This document shows positions 53,908 through 62,626 of a stretch of 64,000 nucleotides of DNA, piece after piece. A program made the position numbers and the translations under genes. Within the stretch, counting starts at the first letter, position 1; each line of letters begins with the position of its first letter. The notes below the pieces were generated by a model, which ran no database searches, had not been told where the DNA came from, and worked only from the letters and a program-made list of their open reading frames with translations. Origin of the DNA: Acidobacteriota bacterium (GTDB lineage: Bacteria; Acidobacteriota; Terriglobia; Bryobacterales; Bryobacteraceae). The stretch is from assembly GCA_016185425.1 (NCBI GenBank), contig JACPNQ010000034.1, positions 124,001 through 188,000 of the forward strand, read 5' to 3'.

Positions 53908-56900
53908 ATGAAGTCTGGCGATACTCTTTCTCTCTCCTTTGGTCTGCAGTTTGAAGAGCTCTACACACCGGAGGGCTTGGCCAAAGTCGACATAGCCTTT
54001 CAACGTTTTCTGGAATCCGGCGATGCCGCGCTGCTGCCGCAAATGCTGGCCGCGCGCGTCGACCCGAAGTCCCTCGACCGCAAAGCCGAGTCCGGCCTGC
54101 TCCTCGCGATCGCTCCGCATCTCGAAGACTTTTTGGGCGAACTCTTCCAGATTCAAAAGGAAATTCGCGGGCTGCAGCTTAAGCACGAAGAACTGTCGCC
54201 ACTCTATACGGTGAAGCGCAATTTCGTCCAGCGCAAGGCTCTTGCGACGATTAAGGAAGCCGACGCGCAACACCTGCACGGTAAAGCCTTGCAGAGCGAG
54301 TTGGAAACCTACATGGGGGAGCGGATGACGGAGCTGGCCTACGCCCGCGCCGTCACCAAGTGGCTCGATGATCCCTCCGGCCATGCGCACCACCTGGAAA
54401 TCGCCGCCAAGTACGCCGCCTGGGCACACTTCACCAGGCCGGGCAAGGAAAAGCATAAGGCCGGCATTCTCTTCAAGAAGCCGCACAAGCTGGAGTTTGA
54501 AAATCTGGTCCACGTGGAGACCATCACTGAAAATAATGCGGAACGCTTCGTCTTCCCGCAGCATGAGTGGCGCCACCGCGAAGGCTTCGGACTCACCGAC
54601 CCGGGCACCGATCTGACGGGCGCCCTCGACGAAGCCAACTACTGCATCCACTGCCATAACCAGGGGAAGGACTCCTGTTCCACAGGGCTCCGCGAGAAGA
54701 CCGGCGAGTTCAAGAAATCGCACTTCGGTGTCACGCTGAACGGCTGCCCGCTCGAAGAAAAAATCTCCGAGTTCCACGCCGCGATGGTGAAGGGCCACAC
54801 CGTGGCCGCGCTCGGCATTATTACGATCGACAACCCCATGTGCGCCGGCACGGGCCACCGCATCTGTAACGACTGCATGAAGTCATGCGTGTTCCAGAAG
54901 CAGGAGCCGGTGAATATTCCGCAGGCGGAAACACGTGCGCTGAAGGAAGTACTGAACCTCACCTGGGGCTTCGAAATCTACTCGTTGCTCACGCGTTGGA
55001 ATCCGCTGAACTTCCAGCGCCCGCTGGCGAAGACGGATACCGGATACAAGGTGCTGGTGGTCGGACTCGGCCCGGCCGGCTACTCGCTGGCGCATCACCT
55101 GCTCAACGATGGCCACACGGTCTGCGCCGTCGACGGCCTCAAAATCGAGCCCCTGCCGGAACATCTCTCCGGCGTCGATGCCTACGGCAACCGCAAGCCG
55201 TTCCGCGCCATCCGCGAGATTCACGAGATCTACGAGTCGCTCGACGATCGCGTCATGGCGGGCTTTGGCGGCGTCGCCGAGTACGGCATCACCGTTCGCT
55301 GGGATAAGAACTTCCTCAAGATCATTCGCCTGCTGATCGAACGCCGCCAGCGCTTCGCCATGTTTGGCGGTGTGCGCTTCGGCGGATCGATCACCGTGGA
55401 CAGCGCGTTCGAACTCGGCTTCGACCATATCGCTCTCTGCGCCGGCGCCGGCCGGCCCACCGTCATTCCAATGAAGAACGGGCTCGCGCGCGGCGTTCGC
55501 CAGGCGTCGGACTTCCTGATGGCACTGCAATTGACCGGCGCCGCGCGCGGCAACTCCATCGCCAATCTTCAACTGCGCCTGCCGGCGGTGGTCATCGGCG
55601 GCGGCTTGACCGCCATCGATACGGCCACAGAATCGCTTGCCTATTATCCGGTGCAGGTGAAGAAGTTCCTGGAACGCTACGAGTCGCTCTGCGCGGCCAA
55701 CGGCGAGGCCGCCGTGCGCGCGATCTGGAACGAAGAAGAGAACCTCATCGCCGACGAGTTCATTGCCCACGCCCGCGCCATTCGCGCCGAGGATGACGCG
55801 GCCGCGTGCGAAGGACGCAATCCGGTCTACTTGCGGCTTTTGCAGTCGTGGGGCGGCGTCACTCTGGCGTACCGCCGCCGCATGATCGATTCGCCCTCCT
55901 ACACACTCAATCACGAGGAAGTAGCGAAGGCGCTCGAAGAGGGCATCCACTTTGCCGAATGTCTCTCGCCGGAAGAGGTCGGTGTCGACCGCTTCGGCCA
56001 TGCCGCGTCGATCACGCTGTCGAAGCTGAAGTTTGACGTGGAGGCGAAGAAACTGGCCGCGACCGGCGAGACCGCCACGCTCCCCGCGAAGTCTATTCTG
56101 GTCGCCGCCGGTACGCAGCCGAATACCGTGCTCGAGCGTGAAGACAGTGTGAACTTCATGCTGGACGGGAAGTACTTCCAGGCGCTCGACGAGAATGGCG
56201 ACCCCGTTAAACCGGAGCGTGTCGCCAAGCCGAACGATACCCGCGTACTGACATCGCTGCGTCCGGACGGCAAGGCCATCAGCTTTTTCGGCGATCTGCA
56301 CCCGTCGTTTAGCGGCAACGTCGTGAAGGCGATGGGCAGTGCGAAGCAGGGGTATCCCGTTGTCAGCCGCATCCTCGCCGCGCGCCGCAAGCCGGAAGGC
56401 ATCGGCGGCGCCGAGATGATCAACCGGCTGAACAAGGAGATGCGCGCGGTTGTCGCCGATGTTGTCCGCCTGACACCGACGATCGTCGAGATTGTGGTGA
56501 AGGCACCGCTCGCCGCGCGGGCATTCCACCCCGGCCAGTTCTATCGCCTGCAGAACTTCGAGACCATTGCGCCGCGCACCCCGGAAACCGTGTTGGCAAT
56601 GGAAGGTCTTGCGCTTACCGGCGCGTCGGTCGACCGCGAGGCGGGGACGCTCTCAACGATCGTGCTCGAAATGGGCGGGTCGTCGGACCTTTGCTCGCTG
56701 TTGCGGAAGGGCGAGCCGGTCGTGCTGATGGGTCCCACCGGAACGCCAACGGAGACGCCGGGCACGGAAACGGTGTTGTTGGTTGGCGGTGGATTGGGCA
56801 ACGCGGTGCTGTTCTCCATCGGCCAGACGCTGCGCAGGAACGGCAGCCAGGTGATTTACTTCGCCGGCTACAAGAAGGCGATCGACCGCTACAAGGTGGA

Positions 56901-57429
56901 AGAGATCGAACGCGCGGCGGACGTGATCGTGTGGTGCTGCGATGAAGCGCCCGGCTTCACGCCGACCCGCGTACAGGATCGCGCGTTTGTAGGCAACATT
57001 GTCGCCGCGATGGAAGCGTACGGTAAGGGCGCGCTGCATGGCGACATGGAAGAGACCGTGTTGAAGCTGCAGGATGTCGACCGTGTGATTGCCATCGGCT
57101 CCGACGGCATGATGGCGGCAGTCGCCCGCGCGCGGCACAACGTGCTCGCGCCATACCTGACGAAGCGTCCGCAAGGCATCGGCTCCATCAATTCGCCGAT
57201 GCAGTGCATGATGAAAGAGATCTGCGCGCAGTGCCTCCAACTCCACCGCGACCCCGAGACAGGGAAGGAAACGGTGGTGTTTTCCTGCTTCAACCAGGAT
57301 CAGTCCCTTGATCACGTCGACTGGACGAGTCTGCGGCAGCGTCTGTCGCAGAACTCCACCCAGGAAAAGTTGACCAAGCGGTGGATCGACCGTTGCCTGA
57401 TCGAGCTCGGCATGCGGGTTGCCCGGTGA
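53908..57429 (+). CDS. Large multidomain Fe-S/FAD/NAD(P) oxidoreductase
   Basis: A 1173-residue protein. An N-terminal helical region covers ~1-240. Cysteine motifs follow: YCIHCHNQGKDSC (near 247) and CAGTGHRICNDCMKSC (near 311), suitable for [4Fe-4S] clusters as in GltD-like proteins. A first dinucleotide fold is VLVVGLGPAGYSLAHHLL (near 381) and a second is VVIGGGLTAIDTATES (near 561). The C-terminal third resembles the FNR/PyrK family: RAFHPGQFYRLQN (FAD), VLLVGGGLGNAVLFSIGQTL (NAD(P)), and a final CAQCLQLH...C cluster (near 1107) that could hold [2Fe-2S]. It may be a self-contained electron bifurcation or transhydrogenase-like enzyme. The substrate is unknown. Confidence 0.87.
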   Translation: MKSGDTLSLSFGLQFEELYTPEGLAKVDIAFQRFLESGDAALLPQMLAARVDPKSLDRKAESGLLLAIAPHLEDFLGELFQIQKEIRGLQLKHEELSPLYTVKRNFVQRKALATIKEADAQHLHGKALQSELETYMGERMTELAYARAVTKWLDDPSGHAHHLEIAAKYAAWAHFTRPGKEKHKAGILFKKPHKLEFENLVHVETITENNAERFVFPQHEWRHREGFGLTDPGTDLTGALDEANYCIHCHNQGKDSCSTGLREKTGEFKKSHFGVTLNGCPLEEKISEFHAAMVKGHTVAALGIITIDNPMCAGTGHRICNDCMKSCVFQKQEPVNIPQAETRALKEVLNLTWGFEIYSLLTRWNPLNFQRPLAKTDTGYKVLVVGLGPAGYSLAHHLLNDGHTVCAVDGLKIEPLPEHLSGVDAYGNRKPFRAIREIHEIYESLDDRVMAGFGGVAEYGITVRWDKNFLKIIRLLIERRQRFAMFGGVRFGGSITVDSAFELGFDHIALCAGAGRPTVIPMKNGLARGVRQASDFLMALQLTGAARGNSIANLQLRLPAVVIGGGLTAIDTATESLAYYPVQVKKFLERYESLCAANGEAAVRAIWNEEENLIADEFIAHARAIRAEDDAAACEGRNPVYLRLLQSWGGVTLAYRRRMIDSPSYTLNHEEVAKALEEGIHFAECLSPEEVGVDRFGHAASITLSKLKFDVEAKKLAATGETATLPAKSILVAAGTQPNTVLEREDSVNFMLDGKYFQALDENGDPVKPERVAKPNDTRVLTSLRPDGKAISFFGDLHPSFSGNVVKAMGSAKQGYPVVSRILAARRKPEGIGGAEMINRLNKEMRAVVADVVRLTPTIVEIVVKAPLAARAFHPGQFYRLQNFETIAPRTPETVLAMEGLALTGASVDREAGTLSTIVLEMGGSSDLCSLLRKGEPVVLMGPTGTPTETPGTETVLLVGGGLGNAVLFSIGQTLRRNGSQVIYFAGYKKAIDRYKVEEIERAADVIVWCCDEAPGFTPTRVQDRAFVGNIVAAMEAYGKGALHGDMEETVLKLQDVDRVIAIGSDGMMAAVARARHNVLAPYLTKRPQGIGSINSPMQCMMKEICAQCLQLHRDPETGKETVVFSCFNQDQSLDHVDWTSLRQRLSQNSTQEKLTKRWIDRCLIELGMRVAR

Positions 57430-57557
57430 CAGTGGACTGAGATTTATATTTCTCGTGTTTTCAATCTCTTAGGAGGATCGCCCTTCCGGTTACTGGACGG
57501 CGGTCTGTCACCCTCGGAATGAGAGTGAACTTCTTTGCTTTTGCATTGAGGACCAGT

Positions 57558-57563
57558 AAGGAG
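57558..57563 (+). promoter_or_regulatory. Strong ribosome binding site setting the start at 57573
   Basis: AAGGAG lies 9 nt before ATG 57573. An ATG at 57564 is in the same frame but directly abuts the site, so 57573 is preferred. Confidence 0.7.
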
Positions 57564-57572
57564 ATGGAACAC

Positions 57573-57848
57573 ATGAACACAAACCAATTGGCGACCTTGG
57601 AAGAGGCTGTCGATATCAAGAAACAACTTGGATTGTTCGGCGGAGGCGTTTCGAACGTCTACGTGCCGGAATATCAGTACTTTGCGGCGCCGAACGATGG
57701 AGATAAGAAGTTTTACCACTTCGATTTCGTCAACGGCGCGAAAGGCCTGAATGTCGGCCTTATTCGCGAGACCATCAAACGCAACCCGTTTACCTGGCCC
57801 GCCATGATTGCGGCGGATATCGCCGGCGCAACGTCGCGAGCCGAATAG
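57573..57848 (+). CDS. Small hypothetical protein, 91 residues
   Basis: The start ATG 57573 has an excellent AAGGAG at 9 nt. The peptide MNTNQLATLEEAVDIKKQLG leads into a Gly-rich LFGGGVSNVYVPEYQYFAAP segment and a Tyr/Phe-rich middle (KKFYHFDFVNGAKGLNVGLI). No signal peptide or membrane helix is visible. I do not recognise a family. It follows the large oxidoreductase by 143 nt, a distance that allows its own promoter (AT-rich TTTATATTTCT at 57443-57453). Confidence 0.65.
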   Translation: MNTNQLATLEEAVDIKKQLGLFGGGVSNVYVPEYQYFAAPNDGDKKFYHFDFVNGAKGLNVGLIRETIKRNPFTWPAMIAADIAGATSRAE

Positions 57849-57859
57849 GAATCGGGCGC

Positions 57860-58330
57860 CTAACGGTTGTAGCTTACTTGAGATGCAGCGCCGAAATAGC
57901 GCTGCATCTCGTAAGCCGTGACGAAAGGGTTCTTGCTGGTGAGCTCTGCGGAGAAGTGCTCGGTCTTTCCGCCCGAGGTCACGTTGATCAGCTTGTTGGT
58001 ATACGAGCCGCCGGGATAACCGACGACCTCTTCGCTGTAGGAAATGCTCATTCCCGAGGTGCTCATGCCGAGCGCGCTCATCGTGTCGAGGAGCTTCTGC
58101 ATGCCGCTCGCTTCGATCTGGCCGGCGGCGGGATGCGGTGCCGGATTATCGACAGTGGCAGTTTTTTGACTGCTGCCTCGCGTGGCGGATGTGTCGTCCG
58201 CGCGAGTGGATTTCGTAACTGAGGACGGAGAAAACAATGAAGCGGCGGCGGAAGTGCCGCGCTGGCGCTGCGGAGCGGCGGTGTGCGTGCTCTGCGTGGT
58301 GTACGGGGTGCGTTGTGGAACGACGAACAA
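57860..58330 (-). CDS. Hypothetical protein with TTG start
   Basis: A 156-residue protein. TTG 58330 is preceded by GGAGG (58336-58340, read on the minus strand) at a 5-nt spacing, which supports this start. The first ~70 residues are Ser/Thr/Pro/Gln-rich and probably disordered. The C-terminal half is more compact (MQKLLDTMSALGMSTSGMS, VGYPGGSYTNKLINVTSGGK, TAYEMQRYFGAASQVSYN) and may form a small beta/alpha domain. No family is recognised. It lies downstream of the sulfatase and secreted-protein genes on the same strand. Confidence 0.6.
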   Translation of the reverse strand: MFVVPQRTPYTTQSTHTAAPQRQRGTSAAASLFSPSSVTKSTRADDTSATRGSSQKTATVDNPAPHPAAGQIEASGMQKLLDTMSALGMSTSGMSISYSEEVVGYPGGSYTNKLINVTSGGKTEHFSAELTSKNPFVTAYEMQRYFGAASQVSYNR

Positions 58331-58372
58331 AATGGCCTCCGGAAGTGTTAAAGCAACCGGCGGGCCAAATAC

Positions 58373-59200
58373 TTACTGCTGCTTCGGCAACTGCTTTTTT
58401 AGCTCTTCGGGAATGTCGAAGACGATCGGGATGATCAGAGTTTTTCCGGTGGGCTCGATGCGCAGCGTCGCTTTGAGAGTGGGTTTGGCGGAGGGGTCTT
58501 TCGGGTCGTAGACGATTTCGATCTGCGACGATTGGCCTGCCACAAGCTCCGTCCTCTCGACGCGATAGGTGAGGCCGGGAATGGATTCGGTTTGGAACGA
58601 AAGCGTCACAGAACCGGGCATGCCGTTGGTCACGACAATCGTGTCGGCGGACTTCTCCCAGCTATTCACCAGGAACTTCTCTTTGTTGATCTTGATTTGA
58701 TTGAGGATGATGTTGGGGTCCTTCATCATGTCCTCGATCTTCATGCCTTCTTTATTGCCCGGACCCGGCGTGATCCGGCCCATCGGCGTCTCGCGGCCTA
58801 ATGCGGGATCGTAATAGTAGCACCACTTGCCGTTTTCGAGTTTCCAATGCGTCGCCATCGGTGCGTTAGCGGGGATAACCTGCCCGCGCATCTGCAGCGT
58901 TGTCTGGATCAACGTAACGACCGAAGCCTTCTTGAAGCTGTCGTCGTAGTTGATCTTGATGATCTCGAAGCCGCGAATCTTCGTCTTTTCCTGGTTGTAA
59001 TGCAGGTCTTTGGTATCTTCGGCGACGAACGGTTCGGCGTTGCGAAACTTCCCATCGACGTACGCCTGATAAAAACCGGACACCCGCTCCCGGAGTGCCT
59101 TGTCGACTTCCGGCGGCGCCGCGTTGAAAAGATTGGGCTTCTCTTGCGCCCCCGCGAGCATGGCAGCGGCGAAGACAAAGACAAACGGGCGGTGCATCAT
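58373..59200 (-). CDS. Secreted hypothetical protein with C-terminal beta domain
   Basis: A 275-residue protein with a signal peptide (MMHRPFVFVFAAAMLAGAQE). Residues ~25-130 resemble an NTF2/SnoaL-like cone fold (VSGFYQAYVDGKFRNAEPFV, EDTKDLHYN, FEIIKINYDDSFKKASVVTL, WKLENGKWCYYYDP). The rest is an Ig-like or DUF1573-like strand-rich module (GMPGSVTLSFQTESIPGLTY, SSQIEIVYDPKDPSAKPTLK). The fold assignments are tentative. It may bind a ligand in the periplasm. It follows the sulfatase gene by 60 nt. Confidence 0.7.
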   Translation of the reverse strand: MMHRPFVFVFAAAMLAGAQEKPNLFNAAPPEVDKALRERVSGFYQAYVDGKFRNAEPFVAEDTKDLHYNQEKTKIRGFEIIKINYDDSFKKASVVTLIQTTLQMRGQVIPANAPMATHWKLENGKWCYYYDPALGRETPMGRITPGPGNKEGMKIEDMMKDPNIILNQIKINKEKFLVNSWEKSADTIVVTNGMPGSVTLSFQTESIPGLTYRVERTELVAGQSSQIEIVYDPKDPSAKPTLKATLRIEPTGKTLIIPIVFDIPEELKKQLPKQQ

Positions 59201-59260
59201 AGGCTAGTGTATCAGTCCCTCTCCACTACTAGACGCGCGAGGCCGGCGAATTGTTTAGAG

Positions 59261-60754
59261 CTATTGCTTGCGCGCCGGGAAGGGGCCGTATTCGGTGAGA
59301 TGCTGTTTGGTGGTGGAGTTCCACTTCTCAATAGGCGGCGCGCCAGCCGTTGCGAACCACTTCTCCAAGTCGGCCTGAAGTGTTTTGATTTCTTTGGCAT
59401 ACGCCGGATCGTCGATCTTGTTCGCGGTCTCGCCGGGGTCCTTTTCGAGATCGTAAAACTCCGATGGAAAGCCTTCCGCGCGAACGATCAGCTTGCGCGT
59501 CGGTGTGCGGATTCCCCGTACGTAGCTGTATTCAAAGAACAATTTGTCTTCGCGCCCCAGCTTCTGGCCTTTCAGAAGCGGCCCATAGCTTCGTCCGACG
59601 CGGCGGCGGTCGGGCGGGGCGGTGAGACCGGTGTAGTCGAGCATCGTCGGGAAGAAATCATAGGACGACACCATGGAAGTGATTGTCTGGCCTGGCTTTA
59701 TCCCCGCGGGATGGTTCCAGATCATCGGCACGCGGATGGATTCTTCGTACATATTAAACGGCCATGTGCCGTTCCCTTTGCCCCAGACTCCGTGATGACC
59801 GGCGTTCCAACCCTGGTCGGCGGTGAACACAACCAGCGTGTTTTCGCGCAGTCCGCGTGCTTCCAGGTGTCGTAAAACGCGTCCAATGTTGCGATCCGCA
59901 CCCGAAATGAGCGCAAAATAGCTCATTTTTGATGCATTATTTGCATGATGTTGCCCCAATCCGGGGTTCTGGTTGGCGTGTTTCGGGGTGTCCGGATAGC
60001 AGGAGAACGAGGCCTTCTCGTAGTGCTTGCGATCCTCTTCGGGCTGGAAATCGTAGGGAGTGTGAGGAGCGTAGAAGGGCACGTGCAGGTAGAACGGCGT
60101 GCCGGTGTCTTGGTGGTCGAGGAACTCGAGCGCGAAGTCGCCGATGGCGTCTTCCTTGAAGCCGGAGTAGGGAGTGGGCTTGCCGTTCTTCACGTACGTC
60201 GCGTTCTTGAATGTTCCGCCTCCGCCGGGGACAGTGGCCCAATAGGTGAAGCCGCGTTGCGCCTGTTCGTCATGGCCCATGTGCCACTTGCCAACCATGC
60301 CGCAGCGGTAGCCGTTCCTCGCGAGGACTTCGGGAAACGTTGTGAAGCCATCGAGCCACGCTTTTGCGGTTTCGCCGAAGCTGTCTTCCGGCCGCAGCCA
60401 GTCCTGCACTCCGTGAGCGGATGGCACGCAGCCGGTCATGTACGTCATGCGGCTGGGCGAGCAGACGGGCGTACAGGCAAAGGCGCGTGTGAATTTCGCG
60501 CCGCCTTTGGCGAGTGCGTCGATGTTGGGTGTGTGGATTTCGCCGCATCCATAAGCACCAGTGGCCCAGGCGCCATGGTCATCCGTCATAAAGACGATGA
60601 CATTGGGCCGGCTACGTTGTTGCGCGAGAGCCGCGAATGGCAGTCCGAACAGCGCGCGGCGCGAAAGTAGAAAGGGCGCTCCAGAGTGGAACGCCCTTTC
60701 GGCACGTCGGTCGGGTTTGACCTTGTGTTCGGAATTGTGCAGTCCCCTTCGCAT
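59261..60754 (-). CDS. Sulfatase (formylglycine-dependent, Tat-exported)
   Basis: About 497 residues from ATG 60754; the exact start is uncertain because a strong hairpin (60670-60700) lies between that ATG and the LLSRRALFGLPFAALAQ Tat signal. RPNVIVFMTDDHGAWATGAY opens the catalytic domain with the metal Asp pair, and CSPSR (inside CTPVCSPSRMTYMTGC) is the formylglycine-forming C-x-P-S-R motif. GKWHMGHDEQ and VVFTADQGWNAGHHGVWGKG supply the further metal and substrate ligands. It removes sulfate esters from an exported polysaccharide or small substrate. A formylglycine-generating enzyme is not in the window. Confidence 0.9.
   Translation of the reverse strand: MRRGLHNSEHKVKPDRRAERAFHSGAPFLLSRRALFGLPFAALAQQRSRPNVIVFMTDDHGAWATGAYGCGEIHTPNIDALAKGGAKFTRAFACTPVCSPSRMTYMTGCVPSAHGVQDWLRPEDSFGETAKAWLDGFTTFPEVLARNGYRCGMVGKWHMGHDEQAQRGFTYWATVPGGGGTFKNATYVKNGKPTPYSGFKEDAIGDFALEFLDHQDTGTPFYLHVPFYAPHTPYDFQPEEDRKHYEKASFSCYPDTPKHANQNPGLGQHHANNASKMSYFALISGADRNIGRVLRHLEARGLRENTLVVFTADQGWNAGHHGVWGKGNGTWPFNMYEESIRVPMIWNHPAGIKPGQTITSMVSSYDFFPTMLDYTGLTAPPDRRRVGRSYGPLLKGQKLGREDKLFFEYSYVRGIRTPTRKLIVRAEGFPSEFYDLEKDPGETANKIDDPAYAKEIKTLQADLEKWFATAGAPPIEKWNSTTKQHLTEYGPFPARKQ
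60670..60700 (-). terminator. Strong hairpin between pruA and the sulfatase
   Basis: GAAAGGGCG (60670-60678) and CGCCCTTTC (60692-60700) are perfect arms; TCCA/TGGA extend the stem inside around GAG, with one C-A mismatch. On the minus strand it is followed by TTTCTACTTT, as expected of a Rho-independent terminator for the pruA transcript. Confidence 0.75.
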
Positions 60755-60780
60755 CGGGGACTTCCAGTATGACACGGCGA

Positions 60781-62343
60781 TCAAGGGATTTTCTCGGCGA
60801 TGGATTTGGCCTGCAGGAATTGGAGCAGGTAGTCCGGGCCGCCCGCCTTGGAGTCAGTGCCGGACATATTGAATCCGCCGAATGGGTGCGCGCCAACCAT
60901 GGCGCCGGTGCACTTGCGGTTGAGGTAGAGATTGCCGACGTGGAAGTGGCGGCGCGCCTTGTCGAGCTTGTTGCGGTCGCGCGTGTAGACGGCGCCGGTG
61001 AGGCCGTAGTCGCTGTCGTTGACGAGCGTGAGGCCGTGGTCGAAGTCCATGGCCTTGGTGATCGCCAAGACTGGACCGAAGATCTCCTCTTGAAAGATGC
61101 GGGCTTTACTGTCGACATCGGCGATGATGGTCGGCCGGATGAAGTAGCCATCGCCCGTATACGTTGCCCCACCCGTGATGAAGCGGCCTTCGGCTTTTCC
61201 GGTTTCGATGTAATTGCTGATGGTCTGCTTGGCTTTTGCGGAGATCACGGGGCCCATGTAGTTCCCGGGATCTTCGGCGGGGCCTTGCGTAAGCGCTTCG
61301 GTCTTTGCTTTAACGACGCCGATGAATTTTTCGTAGATGTCCTGATGCACGATGGCGCGGGAGCAGGCGGAGCATTTCTGGCCCTGGAATCCGAAGGCGG
61401 ACTGGACGACGCCGGTGGCGGCGGCCTCGATGTTGCAGTCGTCGTCGACGAGGATGGCATCCTTACCGCCCATTTCGGCGACGACTCGCTTGATCCAGAT
61501 GCAGCCGGGCTGCGGGCGCGCGGCGAGCTCATTGATACGCAGGCCGATCTCGCGGGATCCGGTGAAAGAGACGAAGCGGGTTTGAGGGTGGGTGACGAGC
61601 GTGTCACCGACTTCACTGCCGCTACCGACACACAGGTTGAGCGCGCGCTCCGGGAGGCCGGACTCGAAGAGCGCTTCGACAAATTTCGCGGCGATGATGG
61701 GCGTCTCGCTGGAGGGTTTCAGGACGACGGTGTTGCCGCAGACGAGGGCCGCGGCGGTGGTACCGGCAAGGATGGCGAGAGGGAAGTTCCAAGGCGGAAT
61801 GACGATGCCCACGCCAAGAGGCAGGTAGACCATTTCGTTCTTTTCGCCGGGGAGCTGGACGATGGGATCGGGGTCGGCAAGGCGCAGCATCTGGCGCGCG
61901 TAGTATTCGCAGAAGTCGATCGCCTCCGCGGTGTCGGCCTCGGCCTCCGCGAACGACTTTCCGGCTTCGAGGATCAGCCAGGCATTGAATTCGAACTTAC
62001 GGCGGCGGAGGACCTCCGCGGTGCGTGTGAGGATCGCAACGCGCTGCTCGACCGGCGTCTGCGCCCATTGCGGAAAGAACGCATGGGCATCCTGGACGGC
62101 TTGGCGAGCCTGTTCCGCGTTCGCCTTTGCATGCCGGCCGATGATTTCGGAGGGATGGGACGGATTTACGGACTCCAGCCATTCGCCCGTCTGCACCGCC
62201 CGTCCCGCGATCCAGTTTTCGTATTGGCGGCCGAGTTGACCGCGGACAGCGGCGATTGCTTCCTGCTGGCGCTGCCGGTTGGCAGGCACGTTGAAATCGG
62301 CGTACGCCTCGTTAGCGTAGGCCGGAAGCGCCGGCGCGATCAT
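60781..62343 (-). CDS. pruA: L-glutamate gamma-semialdehyde (1-pyrroline-5-carboxylate) dehydrogenase
   Basis: A 520-residue aldehyde dehydrogenase. YLPLGVGIVIPPWNFPLAIL and AGTTAAALVCGNTVVLKPSS form the NAD-binding Rossmann part, and GSREIGLRINELAAR is the GxTxxG-equivalent. The catalytic Glu is in RVVAEMGGKDAILV and the nucleophilic Cys in FGFQGQKCSACSR. FQEEIFGPVLAITKA closes the active site. Length and motifs match RocA/PruA, the second step of proline (and arginine) catabolism. No proline dehydrogenase is adjacent. It begins 3 nt after the YtxH gene stop, so the two share a transcript, ending at the hairpin 60670-60700. Confidence 0.93.
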   Translation of the reverse strand: MIAPALPAYANEAYADFNVPANRQRQQEAIAAVRGQLGRQYENWIAGRAVQTGEWLESVNPSHPSEIIGRHAKANAEQARQAVQDAHAFFPQWAQTPVEQRVAILTRTAEVLRRRKFEFNAWLILEAGKSFAEAEADTAEAIDFCEYYARQMLRLADPDPIVQLPGEKNEMVYLPLGVGIVIPPWNFPLAILAGTTAAALVCGNTVVLKPSSETPIIAAKFVEALFESGLPERALNLCVGSGSEVGDTLVTHPQTRFVSFTGSREIGLRINELAARPQPGCIWIKRVVAEMGGKDAILVDDDCNIEAAATGVVQSAFGFQGQKCSACSRAIVHQDIYEKFIGVVKAKTEALTQGPAEDPGNYMGPVISAKAKQTISNYIETGKAEGRFITGGATYTGDGYFIRPTIIADVDSKARIFQEEIFGPVLAITKAMDFDHGLTLVNDSDYGLTGAVYTRDRNKLDKARRHFHVGNLYLNRKCTGAMVGAHPFGGFNMSGTDSKAGGPDYLLQFLQAKSIAEKIP

Positions 62344-62346
62344 ACG

Positions 62347-62610
62347 TTACCCCTCGACGAGTTTGCGGCCGCGTTCGAACATATCGGCGGCTTCGTCGGC
62401 CATGCTCTTTCCTTTGTTGTAGAGCTCGCGACCGCGTTCCATGAGGTCTTTGCCGCGGTCGCCGAGAACGTCCCGGCCTTCGTTTGCCTTTTCCAGCAAC
62501 TTGGCCCGCGTTTCTTCTCCGCTCGCCGGTGCGTAGAGCAGCGCAATAGCCGCTCCGATCGCCGCGCCGGCCAGAAACCAAACTACTTTGTCGCCATTTT
62601 CACTTGCCAT
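62347..62610 (-). CDS. YtxH domain-containing protein
   Basis: An 87-residue protein. One N-terminal helix (VVWFLAGAAIGAAIALLYAP) followed directly by the charged SGEETRAKLLEKANEGRDVL repeat-like stretch is the YtxH signature. The remainder is an amphipathic helix rich in Lys/Glu/Arg. YtxH proteins are membrane-anchored and linked to general stress. It sits just upstream of pruA (3-nt gap) and 16 nt after the ankyrin-repeat gene, suggesting one transcript for all three. Confidence 0.88.
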   Translation of the reverse strand: MASENGDKVVWFLAGAAIGAAIALLYAPASGEETRAKLLEKANEGRDVLGDRGKDLMERGRELYNKGKSMADEAADMFERGRKLVEG

Positions 62611-62626
62611 GTTGGATCTCCTGATT

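Noticed and set aside
54883-56529. 548-codon minus-strand open frame within the large oxidoreductase gene
   Set aside because: It is antisense to clear Fe-S and dinucleotide-binding motifs and the translation is low-complexity without family features.
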